From positions 992,001 through 1,056,000 of the forward strand of contig NZ_CP056080.1 of NCBI RefSeq assembly GCF_014217215.1: DNA of 64,000 bases, in the 5' to 3' direction. Position 1 is the stretch's first letter; each line of letters starts with the position of its first letter. Positions 8,634-16,811 of this stretch are shown piece after piece. The DNA is from Rothia nasimurium. Lineage in GTDB: Bacteria > Actinomycetota > Actinomycetes > Actinomycetales > Micrococcaceae. The notes beneath the pieces are model-generated. The model was not told where the DNA came from. It worked only from the letters and a program-made list of their open reading frames with translations, and made no database searches. A program made the position numbers and the translations under genes.

Positions 8634-8649
8634 CGCGTAAAGTAACGCG
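8634..8649. promoter_or_regulatory. Small palindrome upstream of murA
   Basis: CGCGT (8634-8638) and ACGCG (8645-8649) flank AAAGTA. The pair is extended by TTGA on the left and TCAA on the right. It is 36 bp before the murA start, in a region with no other clear promoter. It could be an operator; no regulator can be named. Confidence 0.3.
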
Positions 8650-8685
8650 AATCAACACCCTAGTAGTTTTGACGATTGGACATAC

Positions 8686-10008
8686 ATGGTCAGCGCACTG
8701 CGTATTGAAGGTGGCACCCCTCTGAAGGGCGAGGTAAACGTCCGCGGTGCTAAGAACCTGGTCCCCAAGGCCATGGTTGCCGCCCTGCTGGGCTCCACCC
8801 CCTCGGTGCTCCGCAATGTTCCCGAAATCAAGGACGTGCAGGTTGTTACCGACCTAGTTGAGCTGCACGGCGTTTCGGTGGACTACAACATGCAGGCCGG
8901 CGAGCTGCGCATGGACCCCTCAAAGGTCTCTGTAGCCAACCACACCGACATCGAGGTGCACGCAGGCGACTCCCGCATCCCGATTCTGCTCTGTGGCCCC
9001 CTGCTGCACACTATCGGTGAAGCCTTCATCCCCGACCTGGGCGGCTGTAAGATCGGCGACCGCCCCATCAACTGGCACCTGCGGGTGCTCGAAAAGTTCG
9101 GCGCCAAGATTGAGAAACTGCCCACCGGCATTTCCATGAAGGCCCCCGCAGACGGGCTCAAGGGTGCCCAGATCAACCTGGAATACCCCTCAGTGGGTGC
9201 TACTGAGCAGGTTCTGCTGGCCGCTTCCCGCGCCAAGGGCAAGACCGAGCTGACCGGCGCTGCCATCGAACCCGAGATCATGGACCTCATCGCTATCCTG
9301 CAGAAGATGGGCGCCATCATCACCGTCGAAACTGACCGCCAGATCATCATCGAGGGCGTCGACGAACTGACCGGCTTCAACCACGTGGCCATGCCTGACC
9401 GCAACGAATCAGCCTCCTGGGCGTCAGCAGCACTGGCCACCGGCGGCGACATCTTCGTACGCAACGCCAACCAGAAGGACCTCTCCACCTTCATCAACGT
9501 CTACCGCAAGCTGGGCGGCGGACTGGACATCACCGACGAGGGCATCCGCTTCTTCCACCAGGGCGGCGACCTGAACCCCCTCTTCGTTGAAACCAACGTG
9601 CACCCCGGCTTCATGACCGACTGGCAGCAGCCCCTAGTGGTAGCTATGACCCAGGCTAAGGGCGTCTCCGTTGTTCACGAGACCGTCTACGAGAACCGCT
9701 TCGGCTTCACCGACGCCCTGGTTCGTATGGGCGCTACCGTGCAGCTGCACAAGGACTGCCTGGGCCCCACCCCCTGCCGCTTCGGCCACCAGAACTTCAA
9801 GCACTCAGCTATCATCACCGGTAAGACCCCCCTGCGCGGGGCCGACATCAACGTGCCCGACCTGCGTGGTGGCTTCTCCCACGTGATTGCTGCTCTGACC
9901 GCTGAAGGCACCTCAAACGTTACCGGCGTTTCTGTGATCTCCCGCGGCTACGAGCACTTCGTTGATAAGCTCACCGCCCTGGGCGCTAACTTCGAGGTCA
10001 CTGCCTAA
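8686..10008 (+). CDS. murA: UDP-N-acetylglucosamine 1-carboxyvinyltransferase
   Basis: The enzyme (440 residues) that transfers enolpyruvate from PEP to UDP-GlcNAc, the first committed step of peptidoglycan synthesis. The N terminus has the conserved GAKN element (RGAKNLVPKAMVAALL). The catalytic-loop cysteine is present in LGGCKIGDRP, so fosfomycin would be expected to find its target residue. The late NRFGFTDALVRMGA region is also typical. plsC starts one base after the stop, so murA-plsC-gpsA-ddl probably form one envelope-precursor operon. The start has no strong ribosome site. Confidence 0.96.
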   Translation: MVSALRIEGGTPLKGEVNVRGAKNLVPKAMVAALLGSTPSVLRNVPEIKDVQVVTDLVELHGVSVDYNMQAGELRMDPSKVSVANHTDIEVHAGDSRIPILLCGPLLHTIGEAFIPDLGGCKIGDRPINWHLRVLEKFGAKIEKLPTGISMKAPADGLKGAQINLEYPSVGATEQVLLAASRAKGKTELTGAAIEPEIMDLIAILQKMGAIITVETDRQIIIEGVDELTGFNHVAMPDRNESASWASAALATGGDIFVRNANQKDLSTFINVYRKLGGGLDITDEGIRFFHQGGDLNPLFVETNVHPGFMTDWQQPLVVAMTQAKGVSVVHETVYENRFGFTDALVRMGATVQLHKDCLGPTPCRFGHQNFKHSAIITGKTPLRGADINVPDLRGGFSHVIAALTAEGTSNVTGVSVISRGYEHFVDKLTALGANFEVTA

Positions 10009-10009
10009 G

Positions 10010-10783
10010 ATGAGCAAGAACAGCGCTTCTTTGAGTGATATCAAGCCCACCAAGATGGGGGACGCGGTCTACACCGTAGCCGGTACGCTCTTGCGCCCCC
10101 TCTACAACCTACCCATGAAGGCGCAGATTGAGGGGCGGGAGAAGCTACCCAAGACCGGCGGGTTTATCGTGGTCTCAAACCACCTGACCGTGGTAGACCC
10201 GATTACCGCAGCCTACCCCTTCTTCCTTGAGGGCGTGCTGCCCCGGTTCTTGGCCAAAGAAGCGCTGTTTAGGGTGCCGGTGCTGGGCTGGCTCATGCGC
10301 CAGTGCGCCCATATCCCGGTTGCCCGCGGCTCAGCCCGGGCCGGGCAGTCTCTTGAGGTTGCCCAGAATGTTCTGGACGCCGGGGGAGCGGTCATTATCT
10401 TCCCTGAGGGCACCTTAACCAAAGATCCAGAGCTGTGGCCCATGACCGGTAAATCGGGGGCAGCCCGCCTGGCCCTGGCCACCGGCGCCCCGGTCTACCC
10501 GGTAGCCCACTGGGGCGACCAGGACTTCTGGCCCCGTCGCGGCAAGCCCCGCTTCAGCTGGCCCCGTAAGAAGGTCAAGATTGTGGTGGGCGACCCGGTC
10601 GATTTCAGCGACCTGGTCCAGCGCCGCGAAGACGGTGCCCGCTACACCCACGACGAGCTGGCCGCCGTCACCAACCGCATGCTCGACGACGTCACCACCC
10701 TGCTTGAGGGCCTGCGCGGCGAGAAAGCCCCCGCCGGGCGCTGGAATGCCGTTTTGGACGTCCGCCAGTCACCTGACCAGTAA
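10010..10783 (+). CDS. plsC: 1-acyl-glycerol-3-phosphate acyltransferase
   Basis: An acyltransferase (257 residues) of the PlsC/LPLAT family that adds the second acyl chain to lysophosphatidic acid at the membrane. The catalytic NHLTVVD (H-x4-D motif) lies at about residue 53. The FPEGT motif for glycerol-phosphate binding is near residue 130, followed by a KSGAARLALATGAPVYPVA block typical of actinobacterial members. ATG 10010 starts one base after the murA stop. It lies beside gpsA, which makes the glycerol-3-phosphate backbone, so the pair supplies phospholipid precursors. Confidence 0.9.
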   Translation: MSKNSASLSDIKPTKMGDAVYTVAGTLLRPLYNLPMKAQIEGREKLPKTGGFIVVSNHLTVVDPITAAYPFFLEGVLPRFLAKEALFRVPVLGWLMRQCAHIPVARGSARAGQSLEVAQNVLDAGGAVIIFPEGTLTKDPELWPMTGKSGAARLALATGAPVYPVAHWGDQDFWPRRGKPRFSWPRKKVKIVVGDPVDFSDLVQRREDGARYTHDELAAVTNRMLDDVTTLLEGLRGEKAPAGRWNAVLDVRQSPDQ

Positions 10784-10810
10784 ACCGCACAAGGGGGAGG
10801 TAACGCACCC

Positions 10811-11902
10811 ATGACCGATGTGAAGCACCAGAAAATCGCTGTTCTCGGAGCAGGTAGCTGGGGCACCGCTTTTGCCAAGGTTGTTGCGGACGCCGCCGCC
10901 AGCTCAGGCGCCGACCGGCAGGTCGTGTTGTGGGGGCGTAACCCCAACACGATGGAAGCCATGCAACAGAGCCGCACCAACGAGGGCTACTTCCCCGGGG
11001 TCAAGCTCCCCGATAGCATGGTCATGACGGCCGATGCCGCTGAAGCCTTGACCGGGGCCAGCATTGTGGTGCTGGCTATTCCGGCCCAGGTGCTACGCTC
11101 CCAGCTTGAGGTCTTTGCCCCTCTGATGGAAGAGGACGCCCTGCTGGTGTCTCTGGCCAAGGGCCTAGAAATGGGCACGGGCCTGCGCATGAGTGAGGTC
11201 ATAATTGAGGTGCTCCAGGGGCACCTCATCGCCAGCGGAGCTGCCCCCGAAGCGATTGAGGCTGTACCGGGACGCGTTACCGTGCTTTCCGGGCCCAACC
11301 TAGCCAAGGAGATCATTGCGGAGCAGCCCACCACCAGCGTGGTTGCCGCTCAAAGCGAGCAAACCGCACAGGCGGTTGCCGCTATCTGTGCCGCTGACTA
11401 TTTCCGCCCCTACACCAACACCGATATCGTGGGCGTAGAAATTGGCGGGCTGGTCAAGAACGTCATTGCCCTCTGCGTGGGTATGTGCGAAGGTAAGCAG
11501 TACGGTGATAACTCCAAGGCCTCGGTCATGACCCGGGGTCTTGCTGAGACCACCCGCCTGGCCCTGGCTCTTGGCGGTAAGAGCGAGACCATGAGTGGCC
11601 TGGCAGGTATGGGCGACCTTATTGCCACCTGCGCCTCACCGCTTTCCCGCAACCATACCGCCGGTCGATTACTGGCCGAAGGCGTGGCCCCTGACCAGCT
11701 GCACACCGTGATGACCCAGACCGCCGAGTCTATTAAATCTGCCCCTGTTGTGGCAGAACTCGCGCGAAAAGTGGGGGTAGAAATGCCTATTACCGAAGCG
11801 GTCACCGCTGTGCTCGACCGTAGAATATCTGTTGAAGAATTAGCCCCCGCCCTGCTGGGCCGCTCCCTCAAATCTGAGGAAAGCACCCCGGCAGCCAGCT
11901 AG
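10811..11902 (+). CDS. gpsA: Glycerol-3-phosphate dehydrogenase [NAD(P)+]
   Basis: A 363-residue cytoplasmic enzyme that reduces dihydroxyacetone phosphate to sn-glycerol-3-phosphate for phospholipid synthesis. The N-terminal Rossmann loop is GAGSWGTAFA (about residues 13-22). LSGPNLAKEI and the catalytic lysine in LVKNVIAL are typical. The C-terminal helical substrate domain contains GLAGMGDLIATCASPLSRN. A good ribosome site, GGGGGAGG, lies about 10 bp before ATG 10811. It sits between plsC and ddl in the envelope operon. Confidence 0.96.
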   Translation: MTDVKHQKIAVLGAGSWGTAFAKVVADAAASSGADRQVVLWGRNPNTMEAMQQSRTNEGYFPGVKLPDSMVMTADAAEALTGASIVVLAIPAQVLRSQLEVFAPLMEEDALLVSLAKGLEMGTGLRMSEVIIEVLQGHLIASGAAPEAIEAVPGRVTVLSGPNLAKEIIAEQPTTSVVAAQSEQTAQAVAAICAADYFRPYTNTDIVGVEIGGLVKNVIALCVGMCEGKQYGDNSKASVMTRGLAETTRLALALGGKSETMSGLAGMGDLIATCASPLSRNHTAGRLLAEGVAPDQLHTVMTQTAESIKSAPVVAELARKVGVEMPITEAVTAVLDRRISVEELAPALLGRSLKSEESTPAAS

Positions 11903-11942
11903 GGCAGACGGGGCTGAGCCCCACACGAAACCAAAGGACGTT

Positions 11943-13070
11943 ATGACCGAAACCAGCACCAAACCTACCGTCGCCCTGCTGTGCGGTGGGCGCTCGTCCG
12001 AGCACTCCATCTCACTGATTACCGCCCGAGGCGTCCTCGGGGCTATCGACCACGAGAAGTACGACGTGGTCACTATCGGTATCACTAAGGACGGACGCTG
12101 GTACCTGACCAACGAGGCGGCCCTGGTCGAGCTGACCGAGGCTACCGCTCTGGCAGAATTCCCCGCTGAGGGCAAGCAGGTCTTCCTGCCCCTGGGCGGC
12201 GGCGACAACCGCCTACGCCTGATCGACTCCACCGATGCCACCAGCGTTGAGATGGGCCCGGCTATCGACGTGGTCTTCCCCCTGCTCCACGGCCCCTTCG
12301 GAGAGGACGGCACCGTGCAGGGCCTGCTGGAAATGGCAGATTTGAAGTACGTGGGCTGCGGCGTAGCCTCATCTGCTATCGGCATGGATAAGCACTTCAT
12401 GAAGGTAGCCTTCGAGGCCGCTGGCCTAGAGGTTGGGCCCTATGAGGTTGTGACCCACCGCCAGTGGGTGCTTGACCAGGCAGGTGCACGCGAGCGCATC
12501 GAAAAGCTGGGCTACCCGGTCTTTGTGAAGCCTGCTCGTGCGGGTTCGTCCTTCGGTATTACTAAGGTTGATTCGGCGGACCAGCTCGATGCTGCGATTG
12601 CCGAGGCCCAGGCACATGATCCCAAGCTGGTGATTGAGGCCGGTATTGTGGGCCGTGAGATTGAGTGCGCTGTGCTCGATGGGCACCGCTCTGAGCTGCC
12701 TCGGGCTTCCTACCCCGGTGAGATTGTGGTGGTTGATGAGCAGCACGGTTTCTATGATTTTGAGGCCAAGTACGTGTCGAAGACTTCCGCTGAGACCCGC
12801 TGCCCGGCTGACCTGCCCGCTGAGGTTTCTGAGCGGATGCGCCAGCTAGCTGTTGAGGCCTTCCTGGCTGTTGACGGTGAGGGCCTGTGCCGCGCTGACT
12901 TCTTCTACACCGAGGACGGCCACCTGGTGATTAACGAGGTCAATACCATGCCCGGCTTTACCCCGATTTCTATGTATAAGACCATGTGGGAGAACACCGG
13001 CCTGGCCTATGGTGAGCTGATTGACGAGCTGATTTCTCTGGCCCTGGAGCGTCCCCTGGGTCTGCGCTAG
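11943..13070 (+). CDS. ddl: D-alanine--D-alanine ligase
   Basis: An ATP-grasp ligase (375 residues) that makes D-Ala-D-Ala for peptidoglycan precursors. The N-terminal GGRSSEHSISLITA matches the substrate-entry loop. The central FVKPARAGSSFGITKV carries the ATP-binding lysine and glycine loop. The C-terminal VINEVNTMPGFTPISMYK carries the Mg-binding Glu and Asn. AAAGGA precedes ATG 11943. It is last in the murA-plsC-gpsA-ddl group and ends at a bidirectional terminator facing the DUF3515 gene. Confidence 0.97.
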   Translation: MTETSTKPTVALLCGGRSSEHSISLITARGVLGAIDHEKYDVVTIGITKDGRWYLTNEAALVELTEATALAEFPAEGKQVFLPLGGGDNRLRLIDSTDATSVEMGPAIDVVFPLLHGPFGEDGTVQGLLEMADLKYVGCGVASSAIGMDKHFMKVAFEAAGLEVGPYEVVTHRQWVLDQAGARERIEKLGYPVFVKPARAGSSFGITKVDSADQLDAAIAEAQAHDPKLVIEAGIVGREIECAVLDGHRSELPRASYPGEIVVVDEQHGFYDFEAKYVSKTSAETRCPADLPAEVSERMRQLAVEAFLAVDGEGLCRADFFYTEDGHLVINEVNTMPGFTPISMYKTMWENTGLAYGELIDELISLALERPLGLR

Positions 13071-13119
13071 GAGCCCTCAGCGAGGCACTGGGGTAAGCCC
13101 CTGCTTCTAGATATCAACG

Positions 13120-13153
13120 AAACCCCCGATACCTGAGATGGTATTGGGGGTTT
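13120..13153. terminator. Bidirectional terminator between ddl and DUF3515 gene
   Basis: AAACCCCCGATACC (13120-13133) pairs with 13140-13153 across a 6-nt loop, with one G-T pair. A/T runs flank both ends, so it can stop both convergent transcripts. Confidence 0.85.
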
Positions 13154-13172
13154 GCTGACGGAGGTTTTTCGT

Positions 13173-13700
13173 TTAGCTGCCGGTGCCGCTGTCGACACCG
13201 GTGAGGGTGTCATCGACATTGGTGCACTGCATCTGCTGGGGTATCTGGGCGACGGCCGACGATACTTCTGCAAGGACGGTGGACGACGATACCCGGTCAG
13301 CGTCGAAGGTTACCTGTACGGCGGGGTCGCGGCCGAAGGTTTCGGCAACCCAGGTGCCGGTGGCAGTTTGCTCGGCGGCAGTAGCGAGTTCTTCGTCGGC
13401 GGGCTTGACGATCCAGTCAACGCCGTTGACCGAGACACAGGTATCTGAGACGGGGGCTATGCCGAGCTCGACCCCGCACTTGAGAATGACGGCGCTGGGG
13501 TCACCCCAGGCGGTGGTGGCCTGGGCGGTGGTTTCGCGCTGGGCCAGGCCGCTCACAGTATCGGGCATAGCAACCAGGGCATAGGCGCAGGTGGGGTTGG
13601 CGGCGTCTGGGGCCGGTTCAAGGTTGACGGCACCTGACCCGCAGCCGGTCAGGCCTAGAGCGGTTAAGACGAGGACGAGGAGTTTGTGCGGTGTTCTCAC
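13173..13700 (-). CDS. DUF3515 family lipoprotein
   Basis: A 175-residue actinobacterial protein of the DUF3515 family. The signal sequence KLLVLVLTALGLTGC ends in a lipobox (LTGC), so it should be a membrane-anchored lipoprotein facing outside. The body has three further cysteines (CAYAL, KCGVEL, DTCVSVNG) and the WGDPSAVILKCGVE segment characteristic of the family. GTG at 13700 is preferred: it puts the signal peptide right at the N terminus, and the promoter-like TACAAT ends exactly 6 bp before it, the geometry of a leaderless mRNA. An upstream ATG at 13733 is possible. It is often found near ddl and thiL in actinobacteria; its role is unknown. Confidence 0.85.
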   Translation of the reverse strand: MRTPHKLLVLVLTALGLTGCGSGAVNLEPAPDAANPTCAYALVAMPDTVSGLAQRETTAQATTAWGDPSAVILKCGVELGIAPVSDTCVSVNGVDWIVKPADEELATAAEQTATGTWVAETFGRDPAVQVTFDADRVSSSTVLAEVSSAVAQIPQQMQCTNVDDTLTGVDSGTGS

Positions 13701-13702
13701 CT

Positions 13703-13712
13703 GGCTATTGTA
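13703..13712 (-). promoter_or_regulatory. -10 box (TACAAT) for a probable leaderless DUF3515 mRNA
   Basis: On the minus strand TATACAAT is followed by AGCCAG and then the GTG start. A start site at +1 of the GTG fits exactly. No clear -35 is seen and no ribosome site precedes the GTG. Confidence 0.5.
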
Positions 13713-13848
13713 TAACTTTCGCCGTGGCAGCATGCCAGCACGCTGCTTGCTAGCCGGGGGAGAACAGATTCGGTAGGGTAGGGGTAGAGCTAGCCGGGGC
13801 AGGTAGCCGAACAAGACTATCTGGATATGAGCGATGGAAGGAGGGGCT

Positions 13849-14811
13849 GTGAAGCAGAAGACCTATTATGCGGCGGGGACGGCTCTTGCCGTGACGGCCC
13901 CCCTTGCCCTGCTCGCCGGGCAGGTTCTCACCGGCCCCCAGAGCGCTTTCGCTGCTGACCCGACAGAAAGCCCCGCCCCAACAAGCTCCACACCCACCAG
14001 CATGCCGTCGGTGGGTGGGAGCCCGAGCGAGAGCCCTAGCCTAGAGGTCACAGTTGCCCCTAGCGCTACTGAATCGCCCAGCCCCGAAACGCCAACACCT
14101 GAGACTCCCACACCGGAGGCTCCTAGCTCTGAGCCTACAAGTGCGGAGCCGACAAGCTCGGCACCAGAACCCACCAGCGACCCGGTGCCTTCGGCTGACC
14201 CTGAGCCGGCTCCTGCGCCTAGCGAGTCGGTCATCGTGGTTCCGGTACCGCCGGGGGAGACGTCCGCCCCCGATGTAACCGGCGGAGCTGCCGGGCTGCC
14301 CAGCCTGCCCGCCGCCGACCCCTCGGCTCAGCCGTCCGCCAGTCCGGGCCAGAGCGAGGGCAGCCAAGTTGCAGCACCGGGCCAGGGGGCCTTCGTACCC
14401 TCGACCCTGGGCAGCAACGTCGCCGGGGCCCAGGACCCGACCCGGATGGACGCCGATACCAGCCAGCTGGAAACCTCGCCGCTAGATGGAACCGTGCTGG
14501 GTATTTTTTCAAGTAGCCAGCAGAGCCCCAGGTACGCAGGGGCACCTGAGTGGGTGGAAGGCTTCTTGAACGTGTCGGGGGCCCAGGGGAACAAATCTTC
14601 ATCTGCCGACCCCAACCAGGCCGCCGGTGTGGCCGGGGCAGAGATTCAGGGGCACCAGGCGGGGGCGGTGACCGGGGGGAGGATCTTCCAGCGAGGTGGC
14701 ACCATTATGAACGGGGCCCGCCCCCTCATTATTTTTACGGGTCTTGCTACGGCGGGCCTGGCCCTGGTGGTCTTTAACTTTGTGTGGCGTAACCGCGCGC
14801 CCGGGAACTAG
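13849..14811 (+). CDS. Pro/Ser/Thr/Glu-rich surface protein with C-terminal membrane anchor
   Basis: Not a recognised family. The 320-residue product has an N-terminal signal sequence (KTYYAAGTALAVTAPLALLA, cleavage probably after SAFA). A low-complexity region of about 100 residues rich in Pro, Ser, Thr and Glu follows, with short imperfect ETPTP repeats at residues near 75-90. Then comes a less biased segment, and one C-terminal membrane span ending in a short basic tail (WRNRAPGN). No LPXTG motif is present, so it should stay in the cell membrane by its C-terminal span with a wall-crossing stalk. GTG 13849 has the ribosome site GAAGGAGGGG just before it, better than ATG 13834. thiL begins 7 bp after the stop, hence probable co-transcription. 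Confidence 0.75.
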   Translation: MKQKTYYAAGTALAVTAPLALLAGQVLTGPQSAFAADPTESPAPTSSTPTSMPSVGGSPSESPSLEVTVAPSATESPSPETPTPETPTPEAPSSEPTSAEPTSSAPEPTSDPVPSADPEPAPAPSESVIVVPVPPGETSAPDVTGGAAGLPSLPAADPSAQPSASPGQSEGSQVAAPGQGAFVPSTLGSNVAGAQDPTRMDADTSQLETSPLDGTVLGIFSSSQQSPRYAGAPEWVEGFLNVSGAQGNKSSSADPNQAAGVAGAEIQGHQAGAVTGGRIFQRGGTIMNGARPLIIFTGLATAGLALVVFNFVWRNRAPGN

Positions 14812-14818
14812 GAGCCCT

Positions 14819-15859
14819 ATGCAGACCGTTACCCAGGTGAGTGAGGGCCAGCTTCTTGCCCTGTTTATGCCCGTGCTGGCCGAGCACAATGAGCGGGCGG
14901 CGGACGTCCGCGCCGAGCTGGGTGCCCCCGGCGCCCTGGTCCTGGGGCCGGGGGACGACTCTGCTGCCCTCGATCTGCGGGGCGGGCTGACCGTCATGAG
15001 CACCGACACCCAAACCGAAAACCAGGACTTCCGATGCAGTTGGCCCTCGGGCTACACAACCGGCGGGTATGAGGTGGGCTGGAAGGCCGCCACCCAGAAC
15101 CTGGCCGATATCGCAGCTATGGGGGCTACCCCGGTCACCCTGCTGGTCTCCCTTACCCTGACACCCGATACCCCCGTGAGCTGGGTACAGGATTTTGCCC
15201 GGGGGCTCACCGAATCCTGTGTTACCCAGGGGGCTACTACCTGCACGATTGCCGGTGGTGATATGGGCTCCGGCAGTGAAATCTCGGTAACTGTTACCGC
15301 CGTGGGCCTGACCGACCGGCCCATCACCCGAAGTGGGGCCCGCCCCGGGGACGCTGTGGTCTTCGCCGGTGCCCTGGGCACCGCAGCTGCCGGCCTAGCC
15401 CTGCTCGACTCAGCCCCCTTCACCGCCACCGAAGAGCTGACCGCCTGCGTCCGCGCCCAGCAGCGCCCCCGCTCGCCCCTTCACCTGGGGCCGGAGGGCG
15501 CCCCCCACCTAACCTCCCTCATGGACGTCTCCGACGGGCTGGTACGCGACGGCGGCCGTATTGCAGCGGCCTCCGGCGTGGCCCTTGACCTCGACTCGAC
15601 GGCCCTGGCTCCCTGGGTCAACAGGGTAGGCCCTGCAGCCCAACTCACCACAGGCACCCCCGAACAGGCGGACGCCCAAGCCCTACGCTGGGTACTGACC
15701 GGCGGGGAAGACCACGGTCTACTAGGCACCTGCCCACCCGTACAGATACCGCCCGGATTTACTAGAATTGGTACGGTACAGGCAGGCGACGGAATCACCG
15801 TCGACGGCCGCACCTACACCGCGAAAGGATGGGATCACTTTGAGGCAGGTTCCCGCTGA
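14819..15859 (+). CDS. thiL: Thiamine-monophosphate kinase
   Basis: An AIR-synthase/PurM-fold kinase (346 residues) that phosphorylates thiamine monophosphate to the active diphosphate. The N-terminal GPGDDSAALDL holds the Mg/ATP-binding aspartates. NLADIAAMGATPVTLLVSL and the C-terminal DVSDGLVRDGGRIA and GGEDHGLLG motifs are typical. The start is ATG 14819 with AGGAG upstream; the open frame back to 14744 overlaps the surface-protein gene. Its 3' end overlaps the start of the DAK2 gene by 20 bp. Confidence 0.93.
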   Translation: MQTVTQVSEGQLLALFMPVLAEHNERAADVRAELGAPGALVLGPGDDSAALDLRGGLTVMSTDTQTENQDFRCSWPSGYTTGGYEVGWKAATQNLADIAAMGATPVTLLVSLTLTPDTPVSWVQDFARGLTESCVTQGATTCTIAGGDMGSGSEISVTVTAVGLTDRPITRSGARPGDAVVFAGALGTAAAGLALLDSAPFTATEELTACVRAQQRPRSPLHLGPEGAPHLTSLMDVSDGLVRDGGRIAAASGVALDLDSTALAPWVNRVGPAAQLTTGTPEQADAQALRWVLTGGEDHGLLGTCPPVQIPPGFTRIGTVQAGDGITVDGRTYTAKGWDHFEAGSR

Positions 15860-16811
15860 CTGGTGGCTGAACTGGCTACTGCGCGCTCGCACCCAGCTGG
15901 TGGAGCACCGATCCCTTCTCAACCGCATTAACGTCTTCCCCGTGGCCGACGCCGACACCGGGGCCAACATGGTCGCCACCCTCGGGCGGGCCGCCGACAC
16001 CGCCGGCATGGCGGATGAGCCCACCCTTGCCCTTGCCGCCCGGGCAGCCCTGCGCGGGGCCAGGGGAAACTCTGGAACCCTGCTAGCTGTCTGGCTCCTG
16101 GGTCTAGCTGAGGAACTGGGGGAGGCAGGGCAGCTGCTGCCCTCCACTGTCTACCCCCTGACCCCGCAGGCGCTCGCCGCTGCCTGGGAACGAGGAGCCC
16201 AGCAGGCGTCCGCCGCTCTGAGCCAGCCCGCCGACGGCACCATGCTCACCCTCATGCAGACTCTTGCTACCTGCCCGCTGCCAGATCCTACCGATGAAGA
16301 GGACCCCTGGCAGGTCTACCTCACGACCCTGCTGGCTGCCTCAGAGGCTGCCCTGCGAGCTACCGCCGAAGCAGACCACGCCCGTAACGGCTGGGTTGAT
16401 TCCGGAGCCCTGGGCCTGCACCTGGTCTTAGTTGCCCTAGTGACAGAGCTACTGGGGGCCGCCCCACAGGCCACCTACCGCGACCTGCTCCAGGTGGGGG
16501 CGGCGTCCTTACCGCCCCGAAGCGCTCGGCAGCGCTCGGCGGCAGAAGCCCGTATCGAGGTTATGTGCGAGATTTATCTGCCGGTGCTCGAAGTAACCCA
16601 GCTGCGCAGCGCCCTTGAGACGGTCGGGGACTCGGTCTCCATCGCCCAGGTCGAAGCAGGGAACGAGGCTCTATGGGCTATCCACGTGCACGTCCCTGAA
16701 GCTGAGGACGCCCTGGCCCTCCTCCGCGCTGCGGGCAACCCCCTCAACGTACGAACCACCTCCCTGGATGACCCCGCCCACCAGGAAGCCCACCGAGAGC
16801 CCACCCCCTAA
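15840..16811 (+). CDS. Short DAK2/DhaL-domain protein (FakA-like, shortened)
   Basis: The DhaL-type N-terminal domain carries the metal/ATP motif NVFPVADADTGANM and GARGNSGTLLAVW, as in FakA (YloV), the kinase domain of the fatty-acid kinase. At 323 residues it is far shorter than the usual ~500-580. The middle FakA-like region (EVMCEIYLPVL..GNEALWAIHVHV) is kept but no DegV-like C-terminal domain follows. TTG at 15840 is chosen because AAAGGA lies about 10 bp before it and because longer versions would run deep into thiL. The recG ATG overlaps its stop (TAATG). It is usually found just before recG in actinobacteria. Whether the short form is active as a kinase cannot be told from sequence. 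Confidence 0.78.
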   Translation: MRQVPADWWLNWLLRARTQLVEHRSLLNRINVFPVADADTGANMVATLGRAADTAGMADEPTLALAARAALRGARGNSGTLLAVWLLGLAEELGEAGQLLPSTVYPLTPQALAAAWERGAQQASAALSQPADGTMLTLMQTLATCPLPDPTDEEDPWQVYLTTLLAASEAALRATAEADHARNGWVDSGALGLHLVLVALVTELLGAAPQATYRDLLQVGAASLPPRSARQRSAAEARIEVMCEIYLPVLEVTQLRSALETVGDSVSIAQVEAGNEALWAIHVHVPEAEDALALLRAAGNPLNVRTTSLDDPAHQEAHREPTP

